A DNA stretch of 64,000 nt from Serratia oryzae (lineage in GTDB: Bacteria; Pseudomonadota; Gammaproteobacteria; Enterobacterales; Enterobacteriaceae), in NCBI RefSeq assembly GCF_001976145.1, contig NZ_MOXD01000007.1, positions 1 through 64,000 of the forward strand, read 5' to 3'. Made by a program: the position numbers and the translations under genes. Below the pieces are notes generated by a model. That model ran no database searches. It saw nothing but the letters and a program-made list of their open reading frames with translations, and was not told where the DNA came from. Shown one piece after another: positions 8,991 through 17,251 of this stretch; the stretch's first letter is position 1, and each line of letters starts with the position of its first letter.

Positions 8991-10307
8991 ATGTCTGTAA
9001 CACGTATAAGAGTGAAAGAACGCGACGCTATTATTCAGTCACTTAAGTCAGGTGTAACGCCAAGGATAGGCATTCAGCATATCCAGGTTGGCCGCGTGAA
9101 TGAGATCACCGCTCTCCATCAGGATATTGAGAGGATTGCTGACGGTGGTGCAAGCTTCAGACTTATCATCGGTGAATATGGTTCTGGTAAAACGTTCTTT
9201 ATGAGTGTTGTGCGCTCTATTGCGCTGGAGAAGAAGTTGGTGTCAGTCAGTGCTGACCTTTCTCCTGACAGACGTATTCACTCATCGGGAGGTCAGGCTC
9301 GTAATCTTTATTCTGAGCTCATGAAAAACATGTCCACCAGAAACAAGCCGGATGGTAATGCGTTACTTAGCGTTGTTGAAAGGTTCGTTACGGAGGCAAG
9401 GAAGGAAGCTGACACGGACGGCTCCGAGGTTTCATCTGTTATTCATAAACGCCTGGCAGCACTATCAGATATGGTCGGTGGATATGACTTTGCGAAGGTC
9501 ATTGATGCATTCTGGCGGGGGCATGAGCAGGATAACGAAACGCTAAAATCCAATGCCATTCGCTGGTTGCGTGGAGAGTACACTACTAAAACTGATGCCC
9601 GTCACGATCTCGACGTTCGGACTATTATCTCAGACGCTTCATTCTATGACTCTTTGAAGCTGATGAGCCTTTTTGTCCGCCAGGCTGGCTATGCCGGTCT
9701 TTTGGTCAGCCTCGACGAAATGGTGAACCTCTTTAAACTGAATAATACGCAAGCAAGAACAGCGAACTACGAACAGATTTTGCGGATCCTGAATGACTGC
9801 CTGCAAGGCTCAGCCGAGAACATTGGTTTTATCCTCGGGGGGACGCCAGAGTTCCTTTTCGATCCGCGCAAAGGTCTTTACAGCTATGAGGCGCTCCAAT
9901 CACGTCTGGCGGAAAATCGGTTCGCGCAAAAAGCAGGAGTGATTGACTACTCGTCTCCTACTTTGCATCTTGCCAGCCTCACCCCTGAGGAACTGTATAT
10001 TTTACTGAGAAATCTTCGCCATGTTTATGCAGGCGGAGATCCAGAGAATTATCTGATTCCAGATGAGGCACTGACTGGATTTCTGCATCACTGTAGTAAA
10101 ACCATTGGAGATGCTTACTTCCGTACCCCCCGTAATACCATAAAAGGTTTCCTGGACATGCTGGCCGTGCTGGAACAAAACAGAACGATGAATTGGCAAA
10201 CACTAATCGAGGGTGTGGCGATTGAAGAGGACAGGCCCAGCGATATGGATGACGCCATTGTAGAGGAAAGCGATGACGATGACGGACTGGCGAACTTCAA
10301 ACTATGA
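8991..10307 (+). CDS. BrxD-like (DUF2791) P-loop ATPase
   Basis: This 438-residue protein has Walker A GEYGSGKT at 61-68 and a Walker B GLLVSLDEM with D242/E243. The layout RPRIGIQHIQVGR-EI before the P-loop and the closing RTPRNTIKGFL-type helix are those of the DUF2791 ATPases known as BrxD in BREX type 2 and related loci. BrxD proteins are thought to act on DNA together with an Lhr-like helicase (BrxHI), and such a helicase is the next gene here (ATGA overlap at 10304-10307). No pglX methylase, pglZ phosphatase or brxC is present. The pair therefore works without the rest of BREX, with a TerB protein instead. The C-terminus is very acidic. Confidence 0.8.
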   Translation: MSVTRIRVKERDAIIQSLKSGVTPRIGIQHIQVGRVNEITALHQDIERIADGGASFRLIIGEYGSGKTFFMSVVRSIALEKKLVSVSADLSPDRRIHSSGGQARNLYSELMKNMSTRNKPDGNALLSVVERFVTEARKEADTDGSEVSSVIHKRLAALSDMVGGYDFAKVIDAFWRGHEQDNETLKSNAIRWLRGEYTTKTDARHDLDVRTIISDASFYDSLKLMSLFVRQAGYAGLLVSLDEMVNLFKLNNTQARTANYEQILRILNDCLQGSAENIGFILGGTPEFLFDPRKGLYSYEALQSRLAENRFAQKAGVIDYSSPTLHLASLTPEELYILLRNLRHVYAGGDPENYLIPDEALTGFLHHCSKTIGDAYFRTPRNTIKGFLDMLAVLEQNRTMNWQTLIEGVAIEEDRPSDMDDAIVEESDDDDGLANFKL

Positions 10308-12499
10308 GCAGTGCCTATGATAGTCTCGATCCCCGCGTCCGTAAGTGGGTTTACAAGCAGGGGTGGTCTACATTAAGGCCCTTGCAGGAGAGTTCTATCC
10401 CGGCAATTTTAGCCCGTGATCGAGACGTGCTAATCAGTGCAGGCACAGCAGCGGGTAAAACAGAGGCTTTCTTTCTTCCTGCCTGTTCGGCAGTTGCAGA
10501 TCTCACTAATGGATTTGGCATCGTCTATATCAGTCCGTTGAAGGCATTGATTAACGATCAGTACCGTCGTCTTGAGAGCCTTGGAGATGCATTGGAAATG
10601 CCAGTGACTCCCTGGCACGGGGATGTGCCACAAAGCAAAAAGAAGAAGGCTCGGACAAACCCTGCTGGCATTTTACTGATTACACCTGAGTCACTTGAGT
10701 CTTTGCTCATAAACTCAATGGGCTGGCTCAAACAGGCGTTTTCTTCAGTCGCATACATCGTTATTGATGAGTTTCATGCTTTTATTGGCTCAGAGCGTGG
10801 TGTACAGCTGCTTTCTCTACTCAATAGAATTGACCATGTGCTAGGACGCCAGGTAAATCCAATTCCCCGCGTTGCGTTGAGTGCCACGCTAGGGGAACTG
10901 GAGAAAGTGCCCGAAATGTTGCGCCCGGACAAACGACTCCCCTGTGTAACTGTTACAGATAGTAATAGCACGGCCACTCTTCAGGTACAGGTCAAAGGGT
11001 ACCTGGAGCGAGTGATCCAAAAAGAGGAAGAACTTCAGAGTTCAGTTGAACATGACGTTTGCGCTGACATTTTTAGACTTTGCCGTGGCGATTCTCATTT
11101 GGTCTTTGCAAACAGCCGAAAGCGCACTGAAAGTATTGCGGCAACGCTGAGCGACATGTGTGAGGAACAAATTGTTCCGAATGAATTTTTCCCCCACCAT
11201 GGTTCCCTTGCCAAGGAATTACGTGAGGCGCTTGAATCTCGTCTTCAGAAAGGTAATTTGCCCACAACTGCTGTTTGTACAATGACGCTTGAGTTGGGAA
11301 TTGATATCGGTAAGGTTAAGTCGGTTATCCAAGTTACGCCTCCGCATTCTGTTTCCAGTCTACGTCAGCGTATGGGACGTTCTGGGCGACGCGACTCCCC
11401 ATCAGTTCTAAGAATGCTAATTACAGAAAATGAGCTTACTGTAACTAGCAGTATCGTTGACCACCTACGGCTGCAGTTGGTCCAGTCGATGGCAATGATC
11501 AGATTGATGATCTCTAAACAATGGTTTGAACCAGCAGATGCTCGACAGATGCATTATTCCACGCTGTTGCACCAGATTCTTGCTATTACGGCACAATGGG
11601 GCGGAGTTCGTGCCGACCAGCTCTGGTCACAACTATGCCAGACAGGGCCGTTTAGAAATGTAGATTTAAACGATTTCAAAAGTCTGCTTAAACATATGGG
11701 AACCTGTGGCCTGCTCACTCAACTTGCTAGCGGCGAAATGGTTGTTGGGGCAGAGGGTGAGAAACTGACTAACCATTACACGTTTTATGCCGTGTTCAAT
11801 ACACCGGAAGAGTTCCGCATTGTCACCGGAAACAGAACCCTTGGAACAGTGCCTGTGGACTCCCCACTGCTACCAGACCAACATATCATCTTCGGTGGGC
11901 GGCGCTGGAAAGTGACAGAGATCGAGACAGAGAAAAAAGTTATCTATGTAGAGGCGACCAAAGGCGGTCAGCCACCACAATTTAGTGGTGGAGGAATGTC
12001 TGTTCATGATGCCGTACGTCAGGAAATGCTCGCTATCTATAAGGAAAGTGATTACCGCATAGCGATAGGTAGCAAGAGAGTAGATTATGCCGATTCTGCC
12101 GCCAGAAATCTATTTGCTGAAGGCTGTAGTAACTTTCGGCGTTATGACCTGCAAAATGAATATTTTATTACGAGCGGTCAACACTGTTACGTAATTCCCT
12201 GGATGGGGGATAAAGTGGTGAATACGATTACAGCCTTGCTCCTACGCTGTGGTTTTAAAGCAAATTCGTTTGCTGGTGTTATAGAAATCGATAATTCAAG
12301 TGTAGCTTCCGTTCAGCACGCGCTTAAAGAAATACTGTTGTCAGGCTTGCCATCTGCATTTGATCTTGCTACAGATGTTCCAGAAAAGTACTTGGATAAA
12401 TATGATGATTATTTACCAGAGTCCCTTCTTGCGAAGGGATTTGGGGAAAAGGCGTATGATATAGCAGGTACACGCATCTGGCTGCAAAAAAATCTTTAG
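10304..12499 (+). CDS. Lhr/BrxHI-like superfamily 2 DNA helicase
   Basis: This 731-residue protein has helicase motif I AGTAAGKT at 46-53, motif Ia SPLKALINDQ, motif II DEFH at 155-158, motif III SAT at 193-195, then HHGSL and LGIDIGKV. Motif VI is QRMGRSGRR near 360. The order and wording are those of Lhr-type helicases, including the BrxHI subgroup found beside BrxD. Motif II is DEFH rather than the DEVH common in Lhr. The last 300 residues form a winged-helix/Lhr-core-like region with no nuclease motif that I can see. It overlaps the ATPase gene by four bases and closes the operon. The role is inferred: a DNA-translocating effector or processing enzyme in phage defence. Confidence 0.8.
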   Translation: MSSAYDSLDPRVRKWVYKQGWSTLRPLQESSIPAILARDRDVLISAGTAAGKTEAFFLPACSAVADLTNGFGIVYISPLKALINDQYRRLESLGDALEMPVTPWHGDVPQSKKKKARTNPAGILLITPESLESLLINSMGWLKQAFSSVAYIVIDEFHAFIGSERGVQLLSLLNRIDHVLGRQVNPIPRVALSATLGELEKVPEMLRPDKRLPCVTVTDSNSTATLQVQVKGYLERVIQKEEELQSSVEHDVCADIFRLCRGDSHLVFANSRKRTESIAATLSDMCEEQIVPNEFFPHHGSLAKELREALESRLQKGNLPTTAVCTMTLELGIDIGKVKSVIQVTPPHSVSSLRQRMGRSGRRDSPSVLRMLITENELTVTSSIVDHLRLQLVQSMAMIRLMISKQWFEPADARQMHYSTLLHQILAITAQWGGVRADQLWSQLCQTGPFRNVDLNDFKSLLKHMGTCGLLTQLASGEMVVGAEGEKLTNHYTFYAVFNTPEEFRIVTGNRTLGTVPVDSPLLPDQHIIFGGRRWKVTEIETEKKVIYVEATKGGQPPQFSGGGMSVHDAVRQEMLAIYKESDYRIAIGSKRVDYADSAARNLFAEGCSNFRRYDLQNEYFITSGQHCYVIPWMGDKVVNTITALLLRCGFKANSFAGVIEIDNSSVASVQHALKEILLSGLPSAFDLATDVPEKYLDKYDDYLPESLLAKGFGEKAYDIAGTRIWLQKNL

Positions 12500-12548
12500 T
12501 AATATAATGTTGTATTTAGGGTTTAAATAAGTTAACTATATCCTAAAT

Positions 12549-12677
12549 TTATTTACCTGTTGATTTGCTAGGCTTCAACCCCGGGGTGTTGCCAGGTGTA
12601 TCTTTATTATCACGTCGACGTTGATCCGGTTTTCCTGTCGATTTAGCAATTGGCTTTGGACCTGGTTTTAGACCCAT
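12549..12677 (-). CDS. Small basic proline/glycine-rich ORF (42 codons)
   Basis: An internal ATG at 12677 with AAAGGA about ten bases upstream opens a 42-codon frame: MGLKPGPKPIAKSTGKPDQR and onward, ending GLKPSKSTGK. The two ends repeat each other (GLKPGPKPIAKSTGK versus GLKPSKSTGK). The protein is highly basic and likely disordered. It sits between converging helicase genes. I do not recognise a family with certainty. The ribosome binding site and the internal repeat argue for a real gene; the short length argues against. Confidence 0.4.
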   Translation of the reverse strand: MGLKPGPKPIAKSTGKPDQRRRDNKDTPGNTPGLKPSKSTGK

Positions 12678-12802
12678 GATAGTTTTCCTTTTGAAATTTA
12701 AGAGAAAGACTCTCAGCATCAATATTATTGATGTTGTGAAAATTATCAATGGAAGCGAGCAATGTTTCAATAATTAACTCTAAATATGTGAACAGTGTCA
12801 GC

Positions 12803-12853
12803 TTTTGGGACTAAGTGGTCAGATCTGATGGAACTGACCACTTAGTCCCAAAA
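12803..12853. repeat. Perfect inverted repeat, 20-base arms
   Basis: Arms TTTTGGGACTAAGTGGTCAG (12803-12822) and its exact complement (12834-12853) flank an 11-base loop. It lies just past the stop of the 978-residue helicase gene. Neither side has a U-tract, so a classical Rho-independent terminator is not clear. It may serve as a transcription-ending hairpin between convergent units, as a protein-binding palindrome or as a transposon remnant. Confidence 0.75.
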
Positions 12854-12871
12854 TATAATATATTTTTAAGT

Positions 12872-15808
12872 TTAAGGGCTAACGATAACTCTTATATCCG
12901 ATCCGGAAATACTTTTAATGTATGAGTAACTCGTTCCAAGCACTGCTAACTGACCGCTAGAAATTTTTGTAGCTGAAATAGCAGGTTGTACTATAGCAAA
13001 CTTGAAAACCAGTTCGTGATCATGACACTTATTTCGCAATATCTCGAGTTGTTCTGGGAGTCCTTTTAGGATTCTATCAAAACCGATTGGAAGCGACTTT
13101 TGATAACGCTCCATCAAACGATCAAAAAACTTCTCACCCGTATATAACCATTTTACAGATCTGGATGCCTGACCACACACTTCGTAAACATCGTTCACGC
13201 GGGCTCCTGGTATAGCCACTCCATCAGTCAAGGAACAATATTTGCAGTGAAATAAATCAATATGAATGACATTTTTACTTTCACGAATTGCAACGAGATC
13301 GGCGATTTCACCTGCACCATCATCATTGAATACTATACTGTAATCATCAGCAATCTTGTTGTAAGTAAATCCCTGTACACTATCAAAGCGTTTTTCTGCA
13401 CGCATTGATTCCTGATGAATTTTAGTTGTCCCCCAATCCCATACCTCAAGTAGAGAGATTGGCAATTTTATATCTACACTGTTGGGCGAGAAATAACGAT
13501 AATTACCTAGAAGCATTGACCCATCGACACTTAGTAGCACCAGTGGTTCGCTATCCAAGTATTCATCTAACGGAACCTCTTGAGATAATGAAATTTTCAA
13601 ACCGGGGCAGTGTGTTTTGTAACCATCTTCCAATAGCTTAATATTGATCTTTGTAATTAGATGTTCCAATCCATCTGTATCTGCGACGTACACAGGAATA
13701 CTTAAAGTTAGGTCATCATCATAATTTGGCTTGCCCAGAACAATATCAAGAAGGTTGAACCTCTCTCCCTGAAAAATAAGAGATCTTTTTTGTTCATTCT
13801 CGATTGCTATGGACTCAGGCCAGTCTGAGTAAAAAAGGCCATCAGGCCATTTTTGCTCAATTTTCTCTGCTCGCATGACATTCTTCAATAAATCACTTGG
13901 GTCTATTGTTTTATCATTAAGTTTCTTAGAGATATTTTTACACCATTCGACCCAATAATTAATTGGTGATGAGTTCATCTCCCAAATTTTACCTTTGTGC
14001 GAGCAACCAACTGTAGTTCTATCACCTTGTTCGAAACCAGTTGCAAAAACGTTGGATTTCTTTGCACTACCTTTTTCAATCTCACTGATTACTTGATTGA
14101 TGTCGTGACCTACATGCATCGTAAATCGGAGATCCTTTCGGGCACGAGATAAGCCTACGTTTTGCAATTTCATTAACTTAATATTGTGGAGCGAGCGAAA
14201 TGTCGGTTCACCATTAATACGTACAGGTTCTTTAGCCACTAAATTAAGGAATCGGTTAGACTGCATGTCATCACCCGATGTGTGAATAAAAAGTGTGTTC
14301 TCGGGTTTGTTGTAAAATGCCAGATATAAGAGCCAGTTGGTGTCGAAAATAGCTTCAGTTTGAGCCCATCCAACAAGTGTTTCCCGTTTTGTTACTACGA
14401 TGACTGTATCTGCTTCATCATTAATGGAAATATATTGCAGCTTCTCTCTGTTGCCAGACATTTCATTTGCTCTTTCTGGCATCCAGTTCTTGGGGGAAAG
14501 ATGATAGGCTGTTGCACTAATCTTTGGATTCGGATTCAACCCAAAGATAGTATCTGCGTCTTTCTCATCTGAAAACTGCCCACTGAATGACTCTTTTTCT
14601 ATTTCCTTACTAACTTTTTCTTGACTAACATCCCGGATCACAGAACCCCAGTCAGCACTCTCTTTATAGAGCTCTGACATTTGGTGATCAGTCTTTTGGT
14701 TTGCAATGTTGGCAACAAATTTTGCGTTCCCAAGAGAATTATCAACCCTAGTTAACCGGCCAATAAACTGTAATGTGACTGCAGGGCTTCTGTGCTGATC
14801 ATGAATAGCGGCGATTTTAAGTTCAGGCAAATCAAAACCTTCCCCTAGCATGTCCACACAAACGATGATTCGGTATTTTTTCAGGACAATCTCTTCGAAA
14901 ATTCTAGCTTGGTTTGGAACTTTGCTATGTATTAATACCGGGTTAAGATCCGCATGAGTCCTGTAAATTTCGAAGAGGGCTTCAGCTCGTTTTTGTGATT
15001 TAGCCCGCACTAACATCAGATGGTTATAGCCCGCTTGTATATCTTTTCTCAATAGCTCTACAGCCTGATCTGCTATAGCTTGGTCAGAGCGATCTAAATT
15101 GTATTCCCGTACTGGGTGAAATTCGATGCTTTTGAAATAGCCATCATTTTGAGCATCGCGAAGAGGGTAGTTATAAATAATTTTTCCTTCTAATGCTAAA
15201 CCATCTTCTCGAAATGGAGTTGCGGTAAACTGAATACATGGTTTCCCGTTGAAAGATTTTTTGATACGGCCCCAACTTGTTGCTGCAACGTGATGGGCTT
15301 CATCTATTAGAAGGTGACTACAGATTCCTACCAAAGCTTGCAGTGCATCCTTATCGAATAGTTGGAGGGCTTGCGGAGTAGCTACAATAACATTTGCTTT
15401 AGCAAGTTGAAGAACTTCTTGTTCAGACATTCCCGAGTTGATTACTTCGACTACAGGGTTTAAAGCCGTATCAGATATGGCTCCCACAGTGCGAAGTGTT
15501 ACGAATTTTTCGCATTTACCAGATATTTGAGTCCTCAGAGCATCTGATGGAACCAGAATTAAGGTTCTAGACATTTTGCCTGCAATGAGCAGGGCAAGCA
15601 TTGTGTCAGTTTTTCCTGTACCCGTAGGCATTACGACCGTTGCCGGGGAGGAAGGGTCAACCACCAGATGCCCCAGCGTTGCATAAATAGCAGCTAATTG
15701 GGGCTTACGTAGACCCGGAGTGTTGGTCAAGGGTACTGCAAGACTGAAATTAAATCGGTGATCCTGCCAACTTTGAAAGACATCCGTATAATTAGCTACT
15801 TCGCTCAT
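12872..15808 (-). CDS. Superfamily 2 helicase with possible C-terminal PD-(D/E)XK-like nuclease domain
   Basis: This 978-residue protein has motif I MPTGTGKT at 60-67, motif II DEAH at 169-172, motif III-like TATP near 195, and a second RecA half with DMLGEGFDLP and motif VI QFIGRLTR. This is the SSL2/ResIII-type helicase layout. The C-terminal third carries GEIADLVAI followed by IHIDLFHCK (D837, D851, K856). That resembles a restriction-type nuclease core, though the usual E-x-K is replaced by H-C-K, so catalysis is uncertain. The gene stands alone on the minus strand, with palindromes on both sides (12803-12853 and 15869-16287). Similar helicase-nuclease proteins are common as single-gene cargo of defence islands. 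I cannot name the system. Confidence 0.7.
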   Translation of the reverse strand: MSEVANYTDVFQSWQDHRFNFSLAVPLTNTPGLRKPQLAAIYATLGHLVVDPSSPATVVMPTGTGKTDTMLALLIAGKMSRTLILVPSDALRTQISGKCEKFVTLRTVGAISDTALNPVVEVINSGMSEQEVLQLAKANVIVATPQALQLFDKDALQALVGICSHLLIDEAHHVAATSWGRIKKSFNGKPCIQFTATPFREDGLALEGKIIYNYPLRDAQNDGYFKSIEFHPVREYNLDRSDQAIADQAVELLRKDIQAGYNHLMLVRAKSQKRAEALFEIYRTHADLNPVLIHSKVPNQARIFEEIVLKKYRIIVCVDMLGEGFDLPELKIAAIHDQHRSPAVTLQFIGRLTRVDNSLGNAKFVANIANQKTDHQMSELYKESADWGSVIRDVSQEKVSKEIEKESFSGQFSDEKDADTIFGLNPNPKISATAYHLSPKNWMPERANEMSGNREKLQYISINDEADTVIVVTKRETLVGWAQTEAIFDTNWLLYLAFYNKPENTLFIHTSGDDMQSNRFLNLVAKEPVRINGEPTFRSLHNIKLMKLQNVGLSRARKDLRFTMHVGHDINQVISEIEKGSAKKSNVFATGFEQGDRTTVGCSHKGKIWEMNSSPINYWVEWCKNISKKLNDKTIDPSDLLKNVMRAEKIEQKWPDGLFYSDWPESIAIENEQKRSLIFQGERFNLLDIVLGKPNYDDDLTLSIPVYVADTDGLEHLITKINIKLLEDGYKTHCPGLKISLSQEVPLDEYLDSEPLVLLSVDGSMLLGNYRYFSPNSVDIKLPISLLEVWDWGTTKIHQESMRAEKRFDSVQGFTYNKIADDYSIVFNDDGAGEIADLVAIRESKNVIHIDLFHCKYCSLTDGVAIPGARVNDVYEVCGQASRSVKWLYTGEKFFDRLMERYQKSLPIGFDRILKGLPEQLEILRNKCHDHELVFKFAIVQPAISATKISSGQLAVLGTSYSYIKSISGSDIRVIVSP

Positions 15809-15868
15809 AGACTTTTCCTAGGTTAACGACAAAGGAAGAATTCGGATCTCTATATTACCATGAGGCTA

Positions 15869-15887
15869 ATACCTCTTTTAGAGGTAT
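15869..15887. promoter_or_regulatory. Short palindrome upstream of the helicase gene
   Basis: ATACCTCT and AGAGGTAT face each other across a three-base loop, 61 bases upstream of the helicase start at 15808. An operator overlapping the helicase promoter is the simplest reading. No regulator gene is adjacent. The spacing and symmetry are seen directly; the role is inferred. Confidence 0.35.
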
Positions 15888-15948
15888 ATTGTGACGAACC
15901 CTATAATTGAGCGAAAAACATATCTTAATTTTGTAGGGATTGTTACAA

Positions 15949-15976
15949 CCTGCTACATGTCGCAAGTTGTAGCAGG
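15949..15976. repeat. Inverted repeat CCTGCTACA/TGTAGCAGG
   Basis: Nine-base arms are separated by ten bases. The same CTGCTACA word recurs three more times, direct or inverted, in the palindrome at 16248-16287. The two elements lie 272 bases apart in a gene-free stretch and look like members of one repeat set. Confidence 0.55.
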
Positions 15977-16022
15977 GTACCGAGGCAGACTACAGAAATT
16001 TCACGGAGAAATGTGTCAATTA

Positions 16023-16075
16023 TGTTAATAGCACTCTGAGTGAGGATAAATACCTCACTCAGAGTGCTATTAACA
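16023..16075. repeat. Perfect inverted repeat, 23-base arms
   Basis: Arms 16023-16045 and 16053-16075 (core TAGCACTCTGAGTGAGG) are exact complements around a seven-base loop ATAAATA. This would form a very stable RNA hairpin or DNA cruciform. No U-tract follows on either strand. It is unrelated in sequence to the other palindromes nearby. Confidence 0.75.
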
Positions 16076-16247
16076 GGCTAATCCGCCTAAGCGTGAACAC
16101 TGGCTTGTGCCAAAATTACGGTAATCGCTGTAAATATTCTTGGTACTGGTTTACGCCAGATACGCCAGTCGAATCAGGAAACGCCAGTAGGCATGAAATA
16201 TGAGCGACCCGTGAGCTGAAATAAATAACATACTCATCTATCTCTGA

Positions 16248-16287
16248 CCCCTGCTACAGCTGCTACACGTAGCAGCTGTAGCAGGGG
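16248..16287. repeat. Perfect inverted repeat, 19-base arms built from CTGCTACA units
   Basis: CCCCTGCTACAGCTGCTAC at 16248-16266 is followed, after only AC, by its exact complement at 16269-16287. Each arm carries the word GCTAC twice, so the element contains both direct and inverted copies. The two-base loop is too tight for an RNA hairpin tip, which favours a protein-binding or replication-type role. Confidence 0.7.
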
Positions 16288-16373
16288 AAACATAAAGCGT
16301 CATTTACTTTTTCTGACTGAACCAGTACTTCTCTGTTGACGTATGGATACGTTTCCCTTTTCCATAATTTTCC

Positions 16374-16565
16374 CTATCTACGTTTTTCTGATGCAATTCT
16401 CAAAGCCTCACATACCTTTTCCCGAAGACGTTTTGGCTTATCTGTTACTCCGGCAAATATCCTAATGTGTCCTAGTTCTTCTCCAGGGCATCTCAAATAA
16501 CTAATAAAAACATTGATGCTACTCAGGAAATTATAAAAGCGCAGGTCTGCATCTATTTCTTGATT
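16374..16565 (-). pseudogene. Orphan reading frame of 63 codons without a start, possible frameshifted small gene
   Basis: An open frame with coding-like composition (LRFYNFLSSINVFISYLR, later GVTDKPKRLREKVCEALRIA) ends in TAG at 16374-16376 but has no ATG, GTG or TTG at its 5' end. Immediately upstream, an ATG at the end of the 157-codon gene (overlapping its TGA) starts MVEIESRN in a neighbouring frame. A one-base shift near 16560 would join the two into a protein of roughly 70 residues. It may be a broken downstream partner of the 157-residue protein. I recognise no family. Confidence 0.35.
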
Positions 16566-16577
16566 CTATTTCCACCA

Positions 16578-17051
16578 TCACCTGACAAGCTGGCGATAAT
16601 CACATTCCATCTCATCGATGAAATCATCACCGATTGTCGGAAAGCCATAGCTCAAATGCTCTTTCCCTTTAATTTCAAATAAATTATAGAGATAGCTATC
16701 CTTTTGGTTAGCGACGTGAACAGGCATAAAGGGCCTGTTTCTTACGATATTTTCGTTTAGTTTACTGGCGTTGATGATGTTGTATTGATCTCCGGTGATA
16801 TCAATAACGTAATCTTCCACTTCCAGCCAGAAGTGAGTTATTGCGCCATTTTTACCGGTGACTCCAGTGACCCCTTTCAATTCCAGTTCGGGCCATAATT
16901 GCAGAAAGTGGAAGGAAAGTAACATTGAGCAAAGCTTGCAACTCATTACCGGGAAGCCGTGAGGTACAAGGTAGGTTGTTGACGGATCACATGTTTCGAG
17001 TATCTTTCGAAACCTATTCGCCTCTTCACGTGCAGTCTCAATGGTAAACAA
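16578..17051 (-). CDS. Uncharacterised 157-residue protein with Cys/His/Asp pattern
   Basis: The sequence has FPVMSCKLCSMLL (C38, C41), then ITHFWLEVEDYVIDITGDQY (H73, D84, D88). A cysteine at the start of a helix, followed by H-x-W-L-E and D-x-T, is the order of catalytic residues in transglutaminase/papain-like folds. I infer a cysteine-dependent enzyme of that fold, not a demonstrated one. There is no signal peptide. It is next to the integrase gene and transcribed the same way, with a possible broken partner ORF downstream. Composition is AT-rich like the rest of the island. Function unknown. Confidence 0.6.
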   Translation of the reverse strand: MFTIETAREEANRFRKILETCDPSTTYLVPHGFPVMSCKLCSMLLSFHFLQLWPELELKGVTGVTGKNGAITHFWLEVEDYVIDITGDQYNIINASKLNENIVRNRPFMPVHVANQKDSYLYNLFEIKGKEHLSYGFPTIGDDFIDEMECDYRQLVR

Positions 17052-17251
17052 TATTATCCCCCTGATTTAGCATACGAGTGTTTGTAAGCATACGTACCAA
17101 TGGCAGGCTCCTTAGGATTTATTCTGCGTAGTATGAGTCAATGCTGTCCGGTCGAATCATACGTGAAGCCTAGGGAGTTAGACTTTATATAACAGGATTG
17201 CGCCATTACCGCACACTCCTGTTTTTCGCTTGTGTGGATTAAGAATTGGTC

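Noticed and set aside
8991-12499. A BREX type 2 locus
   Set aside because: BrxD-like and helicase genes are present but no pglX, pglZ, pglY/brxC or pglW is found in the island part seen here.
12803-12853. Ordinary Rho-independent terminator
   Set aside because: No T-run follows the stem on either strand, so it is recorded as an inverted repeat instead.
15809-16373. CRISPR array from repeated CTGCTACA units
   Set aside because: The units are palindromic, unevenly spaced and too short; there are no spacers of constant length and no cas genes.
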